Source of the DNA: an uncultured Eubacterium sp.
GTDB taxonomy: Bacteria; Bacillota; Clostridia; Lachnospirales; Lachnospiraceae
NCBI GenBank assembly: GCA_900548465.1
Contig: URKY01000014.1
Span: forward strand, 1 to 50,404
DNA: 50,404 nucleotides
Direction: 5' to 3'
A model generated the notes under the pieces. It was not told the origin of the DNA. It searched no databases and saw nothing but the letters and a program-made list of their open reading frames with translations. Both the position numbers and the translations under genes were made by a program. This document shows, piece by piece, positions 26,274-35,584 of this stretch (position 1 is its first letter; the number at the start of each line of letters is the position of its first letter).

Positions 26274-29200
26274 ATGAAAAGAGTCGAAAAGATAGTATTA
26301 ATATTGTTGATTGTTATTATGTCATTTCACACACCAATAATTTCGTATGGGTATACAGCAGTACCGAGTGATCAGGATCCTTTTGATAGTGGATATAGTC
26401 CGGAGTTTCCATCAATGGAGGGAATTTATAATACACCGAATAAACTTCTGGGATATGAACAGAAAGACAGAGAATTCTGTTTTACAATAAAAACACCTGA
26501 TTATATAGTACCATTGTCTATATCTTTTCCTAAAATTGGAGGAGTTAGAATACATGGCGAAAAAAAAGGCAGTTTTGAAGCAGCAGAGAATTACAAAATT
26601 TCGTATACTATTTCAAAATCCGGTGATATTACCATGAAGGGAAATAATGAGACAAAGGTAGTATTCCAAAAAAAAGAAGATGCATTCAAAATACATATTT
26701 ACAATGGCTCAGGAGAGCGTATTTTGGGAATAGATTCTACGCAAATGGAATTTGCATTTAATGATGCAGGAGAACTGATAAAATATAATCTGAAGTTTCC
26801 GTTAGACAGAAACAAAGAAGAAATTTATGGTTCAGGGGAGAGATTTAATGAATTAAGTCAGGTAGGAAAGCGTCTTAAGATGTGGAATTTGGATGCCAGT
26901 TATCATGGAGATGATACTTTAAACGCAGAATTGTGGAGAGGTTACAAGAATATACCATTGCTTCATAGTTCTAAGGGATATACATTATTTTTTAATACAT
27001 ATTATGCGGGAACATTTGATATCGGTTATTCAGAGGCGAGTAGGATATGTGCAGAGTTTAAGGGAGCAGAATTTGATTTTTATCTTTGGACAGATGCACC
27101 AAAAGAAAATCTGAAAGCATATACAGAATTGACGGGAAAATCTATCCTTCTTCCTAAATGGGCATATGAGTATAGTGCAGGGGGGAGTATTGGGTTTTGG
27201 AATAGTGGTAAAGGAGTATATGGAAATTCAGTAGATGCTATTAATGGGTATAAGAGAATGGGAACTCCAAATATAGCATCAGTATATTTAGAATCAGCCA
27301 GTAAAGAGACTCAGAGTGTATACGATTTGTATAAGAGTGCAGGAATTAGAGTGTTGAAATGGAATTCCCCCAATATGACACCGAAAGAAATGAAGAGTTA
27401 TCTTTCAGGGATGAGAGAAGATGAATTGCCATATATAAGATATATATGGGACAAAACAGCTAGTTGTGGTGACTTTATAGATTTTACACAGAATACTTCT
27501 ATAACAGCATTGATAGGGCGCTTAAGCAGCGAAGTTCAATGGGGAGCTAAGGGAGGATTAGTAGATTTTGGAGAACTAATTCAGCCATATGCTTATTTTC
27601 CGGGAGTAGATAAAGATGGAGCAGTAATGCATAATGAATTTGCATATTGGTATTCCAGAAGATATTGTGAGGCTATGTCACAACTTATGGGAAATGGAGA
27701 TTTTGTACTTCATTCACGAAGTGCCGCTGCAGGTTCACAAGCGTATACTGCATTTTTTACAGGAGATCAGCAGACTTCAATGGAGGGGCTCAGAAGGCAG
27801 CTGGCAGGTGGAATTAGTGCAAGCGTTAGTGGATTAACAACATGGGGTGGCGATATTGGCGGTTTGTCCGGTGGAGCAGCAGGAGACGGACCAACAACAC
27901 AGGTGTTTGCCAGAAGTATGCAGTTTTCAACCTTCCAGCCATTAATGAGGACGCATGGAACAACATCCCGATTTCCTTGGGATTATGGAGCTTTAGGAGA
28001 AAGTACATATAAGACACATTATTGGCTGAGAGAAAATATATTGAATAAAATATATAGTACAGCGATTGCTGCACATAAAACAGGAAGCACAATCGTTACA
28101 CCATTAACAATGGAATATTCAGATGAACAGTCTTTGGGAAATGTATATGAAACATACTTGTTCTGCGATGACTTTTTGGTAACACCGGTTTTAAAGGAAA
28201 ATGCATATCTTTATAATGTAATGTTCCCACAAGGAAACTGGTACAGTTTATGGACAGGTGAAAAAATAAGTGGTTGTGGAGAGAAAACAGTAGAATCCCC
28301 AATTGATAAATCCCCAATATATCTCAGGGCAGGAGCACTTATCCCGGTGACTGTGGCAAACAGCCTGAATTTAACAGACAGCATGCAGGATGTAAAAAAG
28401 ACAGAAGCCTTGTTGGTGACAAAGCCTGATAATGACAGAACAACAACATATTATAGAGATGAAAACACTAGTATTTCTTACAAGAATATGAAAAATGGGA
28501 ACAATGGATTTGTTATTTCGGCAGAAACTGGAAATGATACTACGGCACTGATTTTGAAGGGAACAGCCGCAGGAAGTGTAGTTGTTGATGGAAAAAGTCT
28601 GAAAAAATTGACAAACAGACCAACAGGAGACGGAGAAATTGGATATTACAGTAATGATAATAGGGAGACTATTATTAATATAGGAACAAATGATTGGAGC
28701 AGCGTAGAGATAGAAAATGCAGATGTTGATAGTGTGAATCTGATGAAAGATAACATTTTAACAGACAATATGAAAGTTACAGCTGATGGAGATTTCAACA
28801 CGGCATTATCATTATCTGAAAAAGAATATGTATTTGAATTGTCTAAGACATCTAATATGAATGAAATTTTAGTGAAGTGGACAGATAAATACGCAAAAAA
28901 ATTTAAAGTAGCAGTTTCAGAGAACGGAAATGATTGGACTGTAATCAAAGATGAAGCAAATGGTTATGGCGGTATAACAAATTGCAGCATTGAAAATAAG
29001 AATGTAAAGTATGTCAAATTGTATGATATAGAAGCAGGTACAGAAAGTGCACCGGAAATTTATGAAATAGAGGCATATGGAAATAACAGTAATTGCTGTA
29101 TAACTTATAATTTAAAGGGGGGAGCAACCAAAATCGAAGAGAAAACAGTGGTGCTTAATAATTCTCAGTATACATTACCATCAAAAAATCGCTTTACAGC

Positions 29201-31862
29201 CCCACAGGGGAAACAGTTCAAATGGTACCTAATTAATGGAAAGGTTTATAATCCGGGTGATGTGTACAAGGTGATTGGAGATACAACCATATTTTTAGTA
29301 TGGGAAGATTATGTTCCATCGGATGAAAATGACAGTATTTTGGCATCCTTTGACGGTTTTTATAGTAGTAACGCAACTACTTCTAAAAAAGTAAAAACTA
29401 CAGATTATTGGAGTGAGAATACAGAGGGAATAATTACAAGAAAAGCTAAGGGAACTGATGGAGCTTTATATAATGGTGACCCGGCCTCTAACATGGCAAT
29501 GCTTTATTACAATGCAAATATTTATAAGGATTTTGTTTTGGAATTAGAGTATAGAAATCCTGTAGCCGGTATGGGAGGGGCCTATGTTGGTTTTGGGGGA
29601 AAGATAGATAACGGAGTCGCTACGACATGGAAAAGCAGTAATGCAGGAACAATTTTTGGAACAGCGGGGTCTAGTGAAGTAAAACTGGCAGGAAATTTTG
29701 AAGCATATGGTGGAAATAAGCATTCTACAGGTGAAGAAGATTCAAAAGTCTGGACAGACTGGGTAATGGATGCAGACTGGGGAACAGGATGGAATGCTAT
29801 TAAACTGGAAGTAAAAAGTGGACATATAAACTGCTATGTGAAAGTTAATGGCAAATGGATACAATCATGGAAAAATGATACTTTTGATATGCCATTTACT
29901 TACGGAGACTGGTACGATGGAGGATATGTATATATCGCATCGAATAATGAAGGAACGCAGTTTCGGAATATTAAAATAAGTGATAGGGATCTTTCATTGG
30001 ATGAAACTGTGGCAGCAGAAAAAAACGAGATAATGAACCAGTTTGATTCGTATTATACAAGTGGTGTAGATAAGAAAAATCCCGAATATGCTGAAATATA
30101 TAAATATTGGACTGCAGATACAGATGGAGTATTAACAAGAAAAGATATAAAAGAATCAGGTGAAAAATTAGGAAATGAAAATAAAGGAAATCCTTATCCG
30201 GAAATGGCAATATTATATTATGATATTGGAAAGTATAAAGATTTTACCATGACAGTAGATTACTATAATCCTGTGGCTGACAATGGTGGAGCATGGATTG
30301 GATTTGATGGTGAAAAAGGTGAAAGCTGGTACAATCATTCCGGAAATACAATGATTAATACTGCGGAAGGAAATGTTTATAATTTAACCGGAACATTTGA
30401 TGTAGATGGAGAAACTTATGAATTACCAAATGCAAATGACATTAAATGGACAGGTTATCTGGAAGATGGAAAATTTAATTCTTTGTGGAATACAGTCAAG
30501 ATAGAGGTGAAAGAAGGGAAAATCAAGTTTTTTATTCAAGTAGATAATGAGTGGAAATCACTTTGGAATGAAGAAACGTTTTCCTATGGTGACTGGTATG
30601 ATGGTGGATATATTTTTTTAGTAGCAAATAATGGTGGAACGAAATTTAGAAACCTTCAGATAACAGGAACGCCGATAAAAGAAGTAACGGAATCGGATTT
30701 AAAAGATTTTACAGCATATTATAGTCCGCATTGTCAAAGATATCCTAGCACAAAAACGAATATTAATACTTACTGGAGTTGTACCAGTGATGGTGTTATT
30801 ACCAGAAAGGCGAGAGGAACAACGACAGAAACAGGACCATATGTGGGGAATTGCTGGCCAGATATGTCTATGCTTTATTATGATGTTTCCAGATACAAAG
30901 ATTTTACATTAGAAGTGGAATATAGAAATCCGAATGAAAGTATCGGTGGAGCATGGATTGGGTTTGATGGTGAGATAAACGATAGCGGCAGTGCCACCAC
31001 ATGGTATGGTGATAGTACAGGAACAGTGTTTGCCACAGATGGAAAGAACAGTGTACGGATTGCAGGAACTTTTGACTATAACGGAAGAAAACAGACGACA
31101 TATAATACGAGTGATTCTATCTGGAGAGCTGAAATAGCTAATTGTGAGTGGAAAACCAGTTGGATGAAAGCAAAACTGGAAGTAAAGAATGGATTTATTA
31201 ATTTTTATGTTGATGTAAATGGGAAATGGGAAACACCATGGGAAAAAGATGCTATAGGATATAGTGGATGGTATGATGGTGGATATGTTTACATTGCTTC
31301 GAATAATGAAGGAACGCAGTTTCGGAATTTTAAAATCACTGGAGAAGCATTAGAAGAGGAAACTACATCAGAAATACCTACGACAAAAGAGGTTCCGACA
31401 ACGACAAATGAAACAGTAACATCAACAAAGGTTTCAGAGTCAACAAAGGATATGACAACTGAGACCACGAAAGTAGATATTACTACTGAAATACCAACAA
31501 CTTATAAAATTCATGAAAGTACAACGGGTTATCTTAATCAAATAGAAACAAAGAGGCCTGGCAGAGTGAAGATTGCAAAAATAAATAGAAAGAAAAAACA
31601 CTCTAAAAAAGTGAAAATTTATCTGCTAAAAGTAAGTGGAGCAAATGGTTATCAAATTAGAATTTATACTTCGAAGAAAAGGGCGAAGAAAAATAAAAAA
31701 GCATTGATTACCAAGAACATAAAATCTTTTAGAAAAGTGTTTAAATCAAAGAAATTAAAAAATAAAAAAAGACTTTACGTGAAGGCAAGAGCATATAGGA
31801 ATGTTGGTAAAATAAAAATTTATGGGCGATGGTCTAAAATAAAAAAAATCAGAATCAGGTAG
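26274..31862 (+). CDS. Secreted multimodular GH31 with discoidin and three DUF1080/CBM66-like repeats
   Basis: ATG at 26274 follows AAGGAG. The 1862-residue product has a signal peptide (MKRVEKIVLI to ISYGYT), a GH31 catalytic region with nucleophile D431 (GGLVDFGELIQ) and acid/base D498 (TGDQQ), a discoidin-like domain (about 819-939), a small repeat-type domain (about 940-1012, GDTTIFLVWED), three DUF1080/CBM66-like repeats (nt 29335-29995, 30030-30670, 30700-31345), a Thr-rich linker (31345-31530) and a Lys-rich Fn3-like tail (31555-31862). The catalytic and discoidin parts are clearly paralogous to the GH31 at 7691, but the anchoring differs: a basic wall-type tail instead of a membrane helix. 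Repeats 1 and 3 share an exact stretch of about 30 bp near 29938 and 31309. Confidence 0.88.
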   Translation: MKRVEKIVLILLIVIMSFHTPIISYGYTAVPSDQDPFDSGYSPEFPSMEGIYNTPNKLLGYEQKDREFCFTIKTPDYIVPLSISFPKIGGVRIHGEKKGSFEAAENYKISYTISKSGDITMKGNNETKVVFQKKEDAFKIHIYNGSGERILGIDSTQMEFAFNDAGELIKYNLKFPLDRNKEEIYGSGERFNELSQVGKRLKMWNLDASYHGDDTLNAELWRGYKNIPLLHSSKGYTLFFNTYYAGTFDIGYSEASRICAEFKGAEFDFYLWTDAPKENLKAYTELTGKSILLPKWAYEYSAGGSIGFWNSGKGVYGNSVDAINGYKRMGTPNIASVYLESASKETQSVYDLYKSAGIRVLKWNSPNMTPKEMKSYLSGMREDELPYIRYIWDKTASCGDFIDFTQNTSITALIGRLSSEVQWGAKGGLVDFGELIQPYAYFPGVDKDGAVMHNEFAYWYSRRYCEAMSQLMGNGDFVLHSRSAAAGSQAYTAFFTGDQQTSMEGLRRQLAGGISASVSGLTTWGGDIGGLSGGAAGDGPTTQVFARSMQFSTFQPLMRTHGTTSRFPWDYGALGESTYKTHYWLRENILNKIYSTAIAAHKTGSTIVTPLTMEYSDEQSLGNVYETYLFCDDFLVTPVLKENAYLYNVMFPQGNWYSLWTGEKISGCGEKTVESPIDKSPIYLRAGALIPVTVANSLNLTDSMQDVKKTEALLVTKPDNDRTTTYYRDENTSISYKNMKNGNNGFVISAETGNDTTALILKGTAAGSVVVDGKSLKKLTNRPTGDGEIGYYSNDNRETIINIGTNDWSSVEIENADVDSVNLMKDNILTDNMKVTADGDFNTALSLSEKEYVFELSKTSNMNEILVKWTDKYAKKFKVAVSENGNDWTVIKDEANGYGGITNCSIENKNVKYVKLYDIEAGTESAPEIYEIEAYGNNSNCCITYNLKGGATKIEEKTVVLNNSQYTLPSKNRFTAPQGKQFKWYLINGKVYNPGDVYKVIGDTTIFLVWEDYVPSDENDSILASFDGFYSSNATTSKKVKTTDYWSENTEGIITRKAKGTDGALYNGDPASNMAMLYYNANIYKDFVLELEYRNPVAGMGGAYVGFGGKIDNGVATTWKSSNAGTIFGTAGSSEVKLAGNFEAYGGNKHSTGEEDSKVWTDWVMDADWGTGWNAIKLEVKSGHINCYVKVNGKWIQSWKNDTFDMPFTYGDWYDGGYVYIASNNEGTQFRNIKISDRDLSLDETVAAEKNEIMNQFDSYYTSGVDKKNPEYAEIYKYWTADTDGVLTRKDIKESGEKLGNENKGNPYPEMAILYYDIGKYKDFTMTVDYYNPVADNGGAWIGFDGEKGESWYNHSGNTMINTAEGNVYNLTGTFDVDGETYELPNANDIKWTGYLEDGKFNSLWNTVKIEVKEGKIKFFIQVDNEWKSLWNEETFSYGDWYDGGYIFLVANNGGTKFRNLQITGTPIKEVTESDLKDFTAYYSPHCQRYPSTKTNINTYWSCTSDGVITRKARGTTTETGPYVGNCWPDMSMLYYDVSRYKDFTLEVEYRNPNESIGGAWIGFDGEINDSGSATTWYGDSTGTVFATDGKNSVRIAGTFDYNGRKQTTYNTSDSIWRAEIANCEWKTSWMKAKLEVKNGFINFYVDVNGKWETPWEKDAIGYSGWYDGGYVYIASNNEGTQFRNFKITGEALEEETTSEIPTTKEVPTTTNETVTSTKVSESTKDMTTETTKVDITTEIPTTYKIHESTTGYLNQIETKRPGRVKIAKINRKKKHSKKVKIYLLKVSGANGYQIRIYTSKKRAKKNKKALITKNIKSFRKVFKSKKLKNKKRLYVKARAYRNVGKIKIYGRWSKIKKIRIR

Positions 31863-31894
31863 AAGAAGACTTGGTTAGGAAGGGCTGGTAATTT

Positions 31895-34873
31895 ATGAAT
31901 AATAGAACAGAACAGTATATTTGGATTACATTTGGAAATGAGACAAAAAATGAGCCAATAAATTATTGCAAAAAAAACAGTAATGTTATGATGGGGCTTG
32001 GATATCATATTAATCCAAAAACAAGAGAATTAGAAAGTAATTATTATTGTAGTTCAAATAGTGTGGAAAGTGATTGGGTAGCAGATAAATATGCTTTTAA
32101 TCCATTAGTAGCACATAAAATCAAATTAACGGTAGGAGAAGATGGTTATATTGTATGGGTTGATGGAGAAAGACAGATTGTTTATCCTCTACCCGAAAAT
32201 TATAAAGGTGGCTATGTAGGCATAGGTACAGGATATACAAGTACAGAGATAAGAAATTTAAGAATAAATCTAAAAAAAGAAGAGCCAAATAGTTGTACAT
32301 ACTTTACAAATTGCCAAAATGAGGGATTTGAGATGCCTGTTTCAAGTTTTTATGAAAAGGGGAAGGATGTATATAAGCGAATTTTTAATGGTTCAGGAAG
32401 TTTTATTTCTAATATACCAATTATGTTTTTTGAGGATAAAATGGAAACTTTTGAATTAGAATTTGACTTATTCTTTGCTGAGTCCATAGAAGAGAATGCT
32501 CCGGCTTCAAAAGAATTCGAAGATCCGTTTAGGACATATTCTTTTGGTCCATATCCATTACAACTATTTTCAGAGTGGAAACAGTATGATGACGTTTATG
32601 AAACCATTTTACATAAAGACAGTTTCGAGATTAAGACGAAGTCACCAGAGTGGGATCAAAAGGAACGCTCCTTGTTTATTTCGTGTCCTAATGTAGGTGG
32701 AATCAGAATATCTTCTGAAGCACCCAAAAATGCAGATGCATCTTATGTAGGAGATACTGCTATATTTGAACCGGAGTACTCACTTGCAATTGATAAAGCA
32801 GACTTTAATAATGAATTGATAGGAACTGATGGAACAAAAGTAAAAATAATATGCAAGACAGGTTATTGGGGGTTAGAGATATATAATGCTCAAAATCAAC
32901 TGATACATACAATTAACAAATGGAATTTATCACGTTCTGACGACCGATTTGTTACACGTCAATATTCTCTTGAGTTGCCATTGAATAGTGATGAAATTAT
33001 TTTTGGCACAGGAGAGAGATATAATCATTTCAATCAACACGGATTGAGAATGTGTTTTTGGAATACAGATATGTGTTATCAGGGATATACATCTCTTGAT
33101 ACACATGAATTGTGGAGAAGTTACAAAAATGTTCCGGTAGTTAACAGCAACAAGGGGATTACATATTTTTTCAATACTACTTGTTATGGGGAAGGTGATT
33201 TTGGATATACGGACAAAACAAGAACGAGAATATCTTTTGATGACAGCAGAGTAGATTTTTATGTATGGACAGGAACACCAGTAGAAAATATGGTGAAGTA
33301 TACTGATTTGACAGGAAAGCCTGTATTACCACCAAAGTGGGCGTTTCGTTATCAGGCAGGCGGTTCTAATGGCTTTTGGGGACTAGGTCAGAATAGAGGG
33401 AAGGAATATCCAAGAGAAATTACGAGAACGATGATTGAAAAGTTCAGCGAGATGGGAACATTACCGTCTGCTATTTATATGGAAGGCGGAGGTGCTGATG
33501 ATAAAGTATGCTATGATATGTGCAACGAAAAAGACATTAAGGTAATGCAGTGGAATTGTGGCGATTTCTGGCCGGAATTTGTGCATGAAAATTATCCGGA
33601 TAAGGATTATAAAGAAATGCCGATGGTAAAAAATATATATAATCCGGATGAGGTACACTATTTTGGCGATTTTACGCATAAAGATGCTCTTTCTGTTTTA
33701 AAGAAAATTCATGGAGAAAGAATCAGGTGGGGACTGCGTGGTGGAATGGTAGATTTTACTGAGTTAGTTCCTATAGATACAAAGTTTGACAATGGATTGA
33801 TGGGAAATCGAATGCACAATTTCTGGGTATGGTGGTATGCAAAGGCATATCATGACTTGTATACAGAAATGACAGGTGGGGATTATCTATGTTACGTGCG
33901 CGGTGCTTGTGCCGGTTCTCAAAAATGGAATTGTACATGGACAGGAGACCAGATGAATAGCTTTGACGGATTAAAACAACAGATAGTAGGTGGATTAAGT
34001 TTGTCGGCAAGTGGTTTTTCTATTTGGGGAACCGACATGGGAGGTCTTTCAGAAAAACCGGAGGATGAAGTATATATAAGAGCGTATCAGTTTTGCACAT
34101 TTATGCCAATTATGCGTACCGGAGGGGATGCAACGAAACTTCCTTGGGATTATGGTGAAAAGGTTCAGGAAGTGTTTAAGAAATTCTATTGGTTAAGAGA
34201 AAATCTTCTTGATATGATTTATAGTTATGCCATTTATTCTCATAAAACAGGTATTCCAATGACACAGGCAATGGCTCTGGCTTTTCCAGAATGTAAAGAA
34301 GCTGCAGGAAATGAAGAACAATATGTATTTTGTGACAACATTTTGTTTGCATCTGTATTTGAAAAGGCGGATACGAAGAATGTTTATTTTCCTGCAGGAC
34401 GGTGGTATTCACTCTTTAATGATGAAGTAATTGAGGGAGAAGGATATCAGAAAGTTGCTGCACCACTTGATTATTCTCCAGCATATTTAAGAGATGGAGC
34501 GGTGATACCTGTAACTTTAGGGGCTTCTCTAAAATTGATGGAGGATATGCTGGAAAACAGATATAAAGGTATATTGATTGCACCACCCGAAATAGAGCGC
34601 TCAAGTCAGATATATAAAGATGAGAACACAAAATTAGTCATGATTAGCAAGCGGATTACGGATCAAATGTTTACTGTTGAGATTACAGGAGAGAATGATT
34701 TTGAAGTGGCAGTAATTTTAGCCGAAGCAAAAGAAGTATCTGTTAATGGTCAAATAATCGGGAAGAAAGCAGACATTATTTCTGAAAATGAGGGATATGT
34801 AGTGCAGGATGGCAGGACATATGTGAAACATTCAGGAACTGAAATAAAAGTAATTCAGGTAGTTACACAATGA
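31895..34873 (+). CDS. GH31 glycosidase without signal peptide, with truncated DUF1080-like N-terminus
   Basis: ATG at 31895 is preceded by AGGAAGG and, in frame, directly upstream by a stop codon, so no signal peptide can be added. The 992-residue protein begins inside what looks like a DUF1080-like domain (GYIVWVDGERQIVYPL, YKGGYVGIGTG, TEIRNLRINLK), continues with part of a second one (METFELEFDLFF), and has a GH31 region from about residue 220. Nucleophile D620 lies in GGMVDFTELVP and the acid/base D685 in TGDQMNS; both are intact. It differs from the two secreted paralogues by T instead of G in the VDFxE motif. It is the last gene of the long operon, 32 nt after the secreted GH31, and likely works on imported oligosaccharide. 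Confidence 0.86.
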   Translation: MNNRTEQYIWITFGNETKNEPINYCKKNSNVMMGLGYHINPKTRELESNYYCSSNSVESDWVADKYAFNPLVAHKIKLTVGEDGYIVWVDGERQIVYPLPENYKGGYVGIGTGYTSTEIRNLRINLKKEEPNSCTYFTNCQNEGFEMPVSSFYEKGKDVYKRIFNGSGSFISNIPIMFFEDKMETFELEFDLFFAESIEENAPASKEFEDPFRTYSFGPYPLQLFSEWKQYDDVYETILHKDSFEIKTKSPEWDQKERSLFISCPNVGGIRISSEAPKNADASYVGDTAIFEPEYSLAIDKADFNNELIGTDGTKVKIICKTGYWGLEIYNAQNQLIHTINKWNLSRSDDRFVTRQYSLELPLNSDEIIFGTGERYNHFNQHGLRMCFWNTDMCYQGYTSLDTHELWRSYKNVPVVNSNKGITYFFNTTCYGEGDFGYTDKTRTRISFDDSRVDFYVWTGTPVENMVKYTDLTGKPVLPPKWAFRYQAGGSNGFWGLGQNRGKEYPREITRTMIEKFSEMGTLPSAIYMEGGGADDKVCYDMCNEKDIKVMQWNCGDFWPEFVHENYPDKDYKEMPMVKNIYNPDEVHYFGDFTHKDALSVLKKIHGERIRWGLRGGMVDFTELVPIDTKFDNGLMGNRMHNFWVWWYAKAYHDLYTEMTGGDYLCYVRGACAGSQKWNCTWTGDQMNSFDGLKQQIVGGLSLSASGFSIWGTDMGGLSEKPEDEVYIRAYQFCTFMPIMRTGGDATKLPWDYGEKVQEVFKKFYWLRENLLDMIYSYAIYSHKTGIPMTQAMALAFPECKEAAGNEEQYVFCDNILFASVFEKADTKNVYFPAGRWYSLFNDEVIEGEGYQKVAAPLDYSPAYLRDGAVIPVTLGASLKLMEDMLENRYKGILIAPPEIERSSQIYKDENTKLVMISKRITDQMFTVEITGENDFEVAVILAEAKEVSVNGQIIGKKADIISENEGYVVQDGRTYVKHSGTEIKVIQVVTQ

Positions 34874-34905
34874 GGTAATGAGTTTTTAGAAGATTTTTAA
34901 CATAA

Positions 34906-34949
34906 CAAAAAGACAAAAACTTTTTAGATGGTTTTTGTCTTTTTGTTTT
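34906..34949 (+). terminator. Intrinsic terminator of the long transport/GH operon
   Basis: CAAAAAGACAAAAAC (34906-34920) pairs exactly with GTTTTTGTCTTTTTG (34931-34945) around a 10-nt loop, followed by TTTT. No comparable terminator is seen inside 11589-34873. Confidence 0.85.
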
Positions 34950-34977
34950 ATGGGTCGTCATGATTTAAAATGATGTC

Positions 34978-35083
34978 TGAAAGTTGTTAGAATACAAAAA
35001 AGTCCAAAAAATAATAAAACCCAACCCCAAAAAATATATCATTTTAATTTTATAAGAGAGATAATTTAAAATAAGTAAGAAAC
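34978..35083 (+). repeat. 106-bp duplicated leader, copy A
   Basis: Near-identical over its full 106 bp to 45334-45439; the differences are a few bases within the A/C-rich middle. Both copies lie just after a terminator and just before a broken gene, which suggests a promoter/leader region. It contains AAAAAAGTCCA, the start of the AraC-type motif, but not the second half-site or a correctly spaced -10. Confidence 0.85.
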
Positions 35084-35107
35084 AATATACTTTGGAGGAT
35101 AATAATA

Positions 35108-35534
35108 ATGAGCAATAGTTTAAGAGGGATTCCAGTAGAGGGATTTGCAGAAAAGAGCCGTGAGGCAGCAGTAGAAGGTATCGTATTATTAAAGAATGAG
35201 AATGGTGTACTTCCATTTACAAATAAAATTTCAGTGTTTGGCAGACCACAATTAGAATATTACAGAAGAATTTGAGGATGTAGTTGTTGTTTTGAATGTT
35301 TCTAATATTATTGATATGAAGTGGATGAATGATTCGCGGTTCAATGGAAAGATTAAGGCAGTTGCATATGTCTGGTCCGGTGGAATGGAAGGCGGCAATG
35401 CAGTTGTAGATGTTCTTTCCGGCAAAGAAACACCAAGTGGAAAACTTCCGGATACCATCGCAGAGAATTTAGAAGATGTCCTTGCAGGCATCAAAGTGAA
35501 GTATATGCAGTTTAAGAAGTTAAAGAAGAAATAG
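35108..35534 (+). pseudogene. Internally deleted GH3 remnant
   Basis: An ATG at 35108 after TTTGGAGG opens a 55-codon frame (SREAAVEGIVLLKNENGVLP, a GH3 motif) that stops at 35273-35275. In another frame, from about 35262 to 35534, EEFEDVVVVLNVSNIID, WSGGMEGGNAVVDVLSG and ETPSGKLPDTI match the later part of a GH3 alpha/beta sandwich. The catalytic barrel and the middle of the sandwich are missing. It is a decayed gene, not a short functional one. The intact GH3 at 24089 is a different, more distant member. Confidence 0.85.
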
Positions 35535-35543
35535 AAAATAAAT

Positions 35544-35577
35544 AAATCATGACCACCCTGACGGGTGGTCATGATTT
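35544..35577. terminator. Bidirectional terminator between convergent genes
   Basis: A perfect 15-bp stem: AAATCATGACCACCC (35544-35558), loop TGAC, GGGTGGTCATGATTT (35563-35577). On the minus strand it is followed by TATTTATTTTC, so it serves the GH94-like gene best; on the plus strand it closes the GH3 remnant. Confidence 0.85.
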
Positions 35578-35584
35578 AGAAGGG

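Noticed and set aside
35003..35040. TCCAAA in the 106-bp leader as an AraC-type site
   Set aside because: The A-rich lead is similar, but the second half-site and the 27-bp spacing to a -10 are absent in both copies.
35108..35534. Two short independent genes
   Set aside because: Both frames match parts of one GH3 protein in order; they are remains of one gene with an internal deletion.
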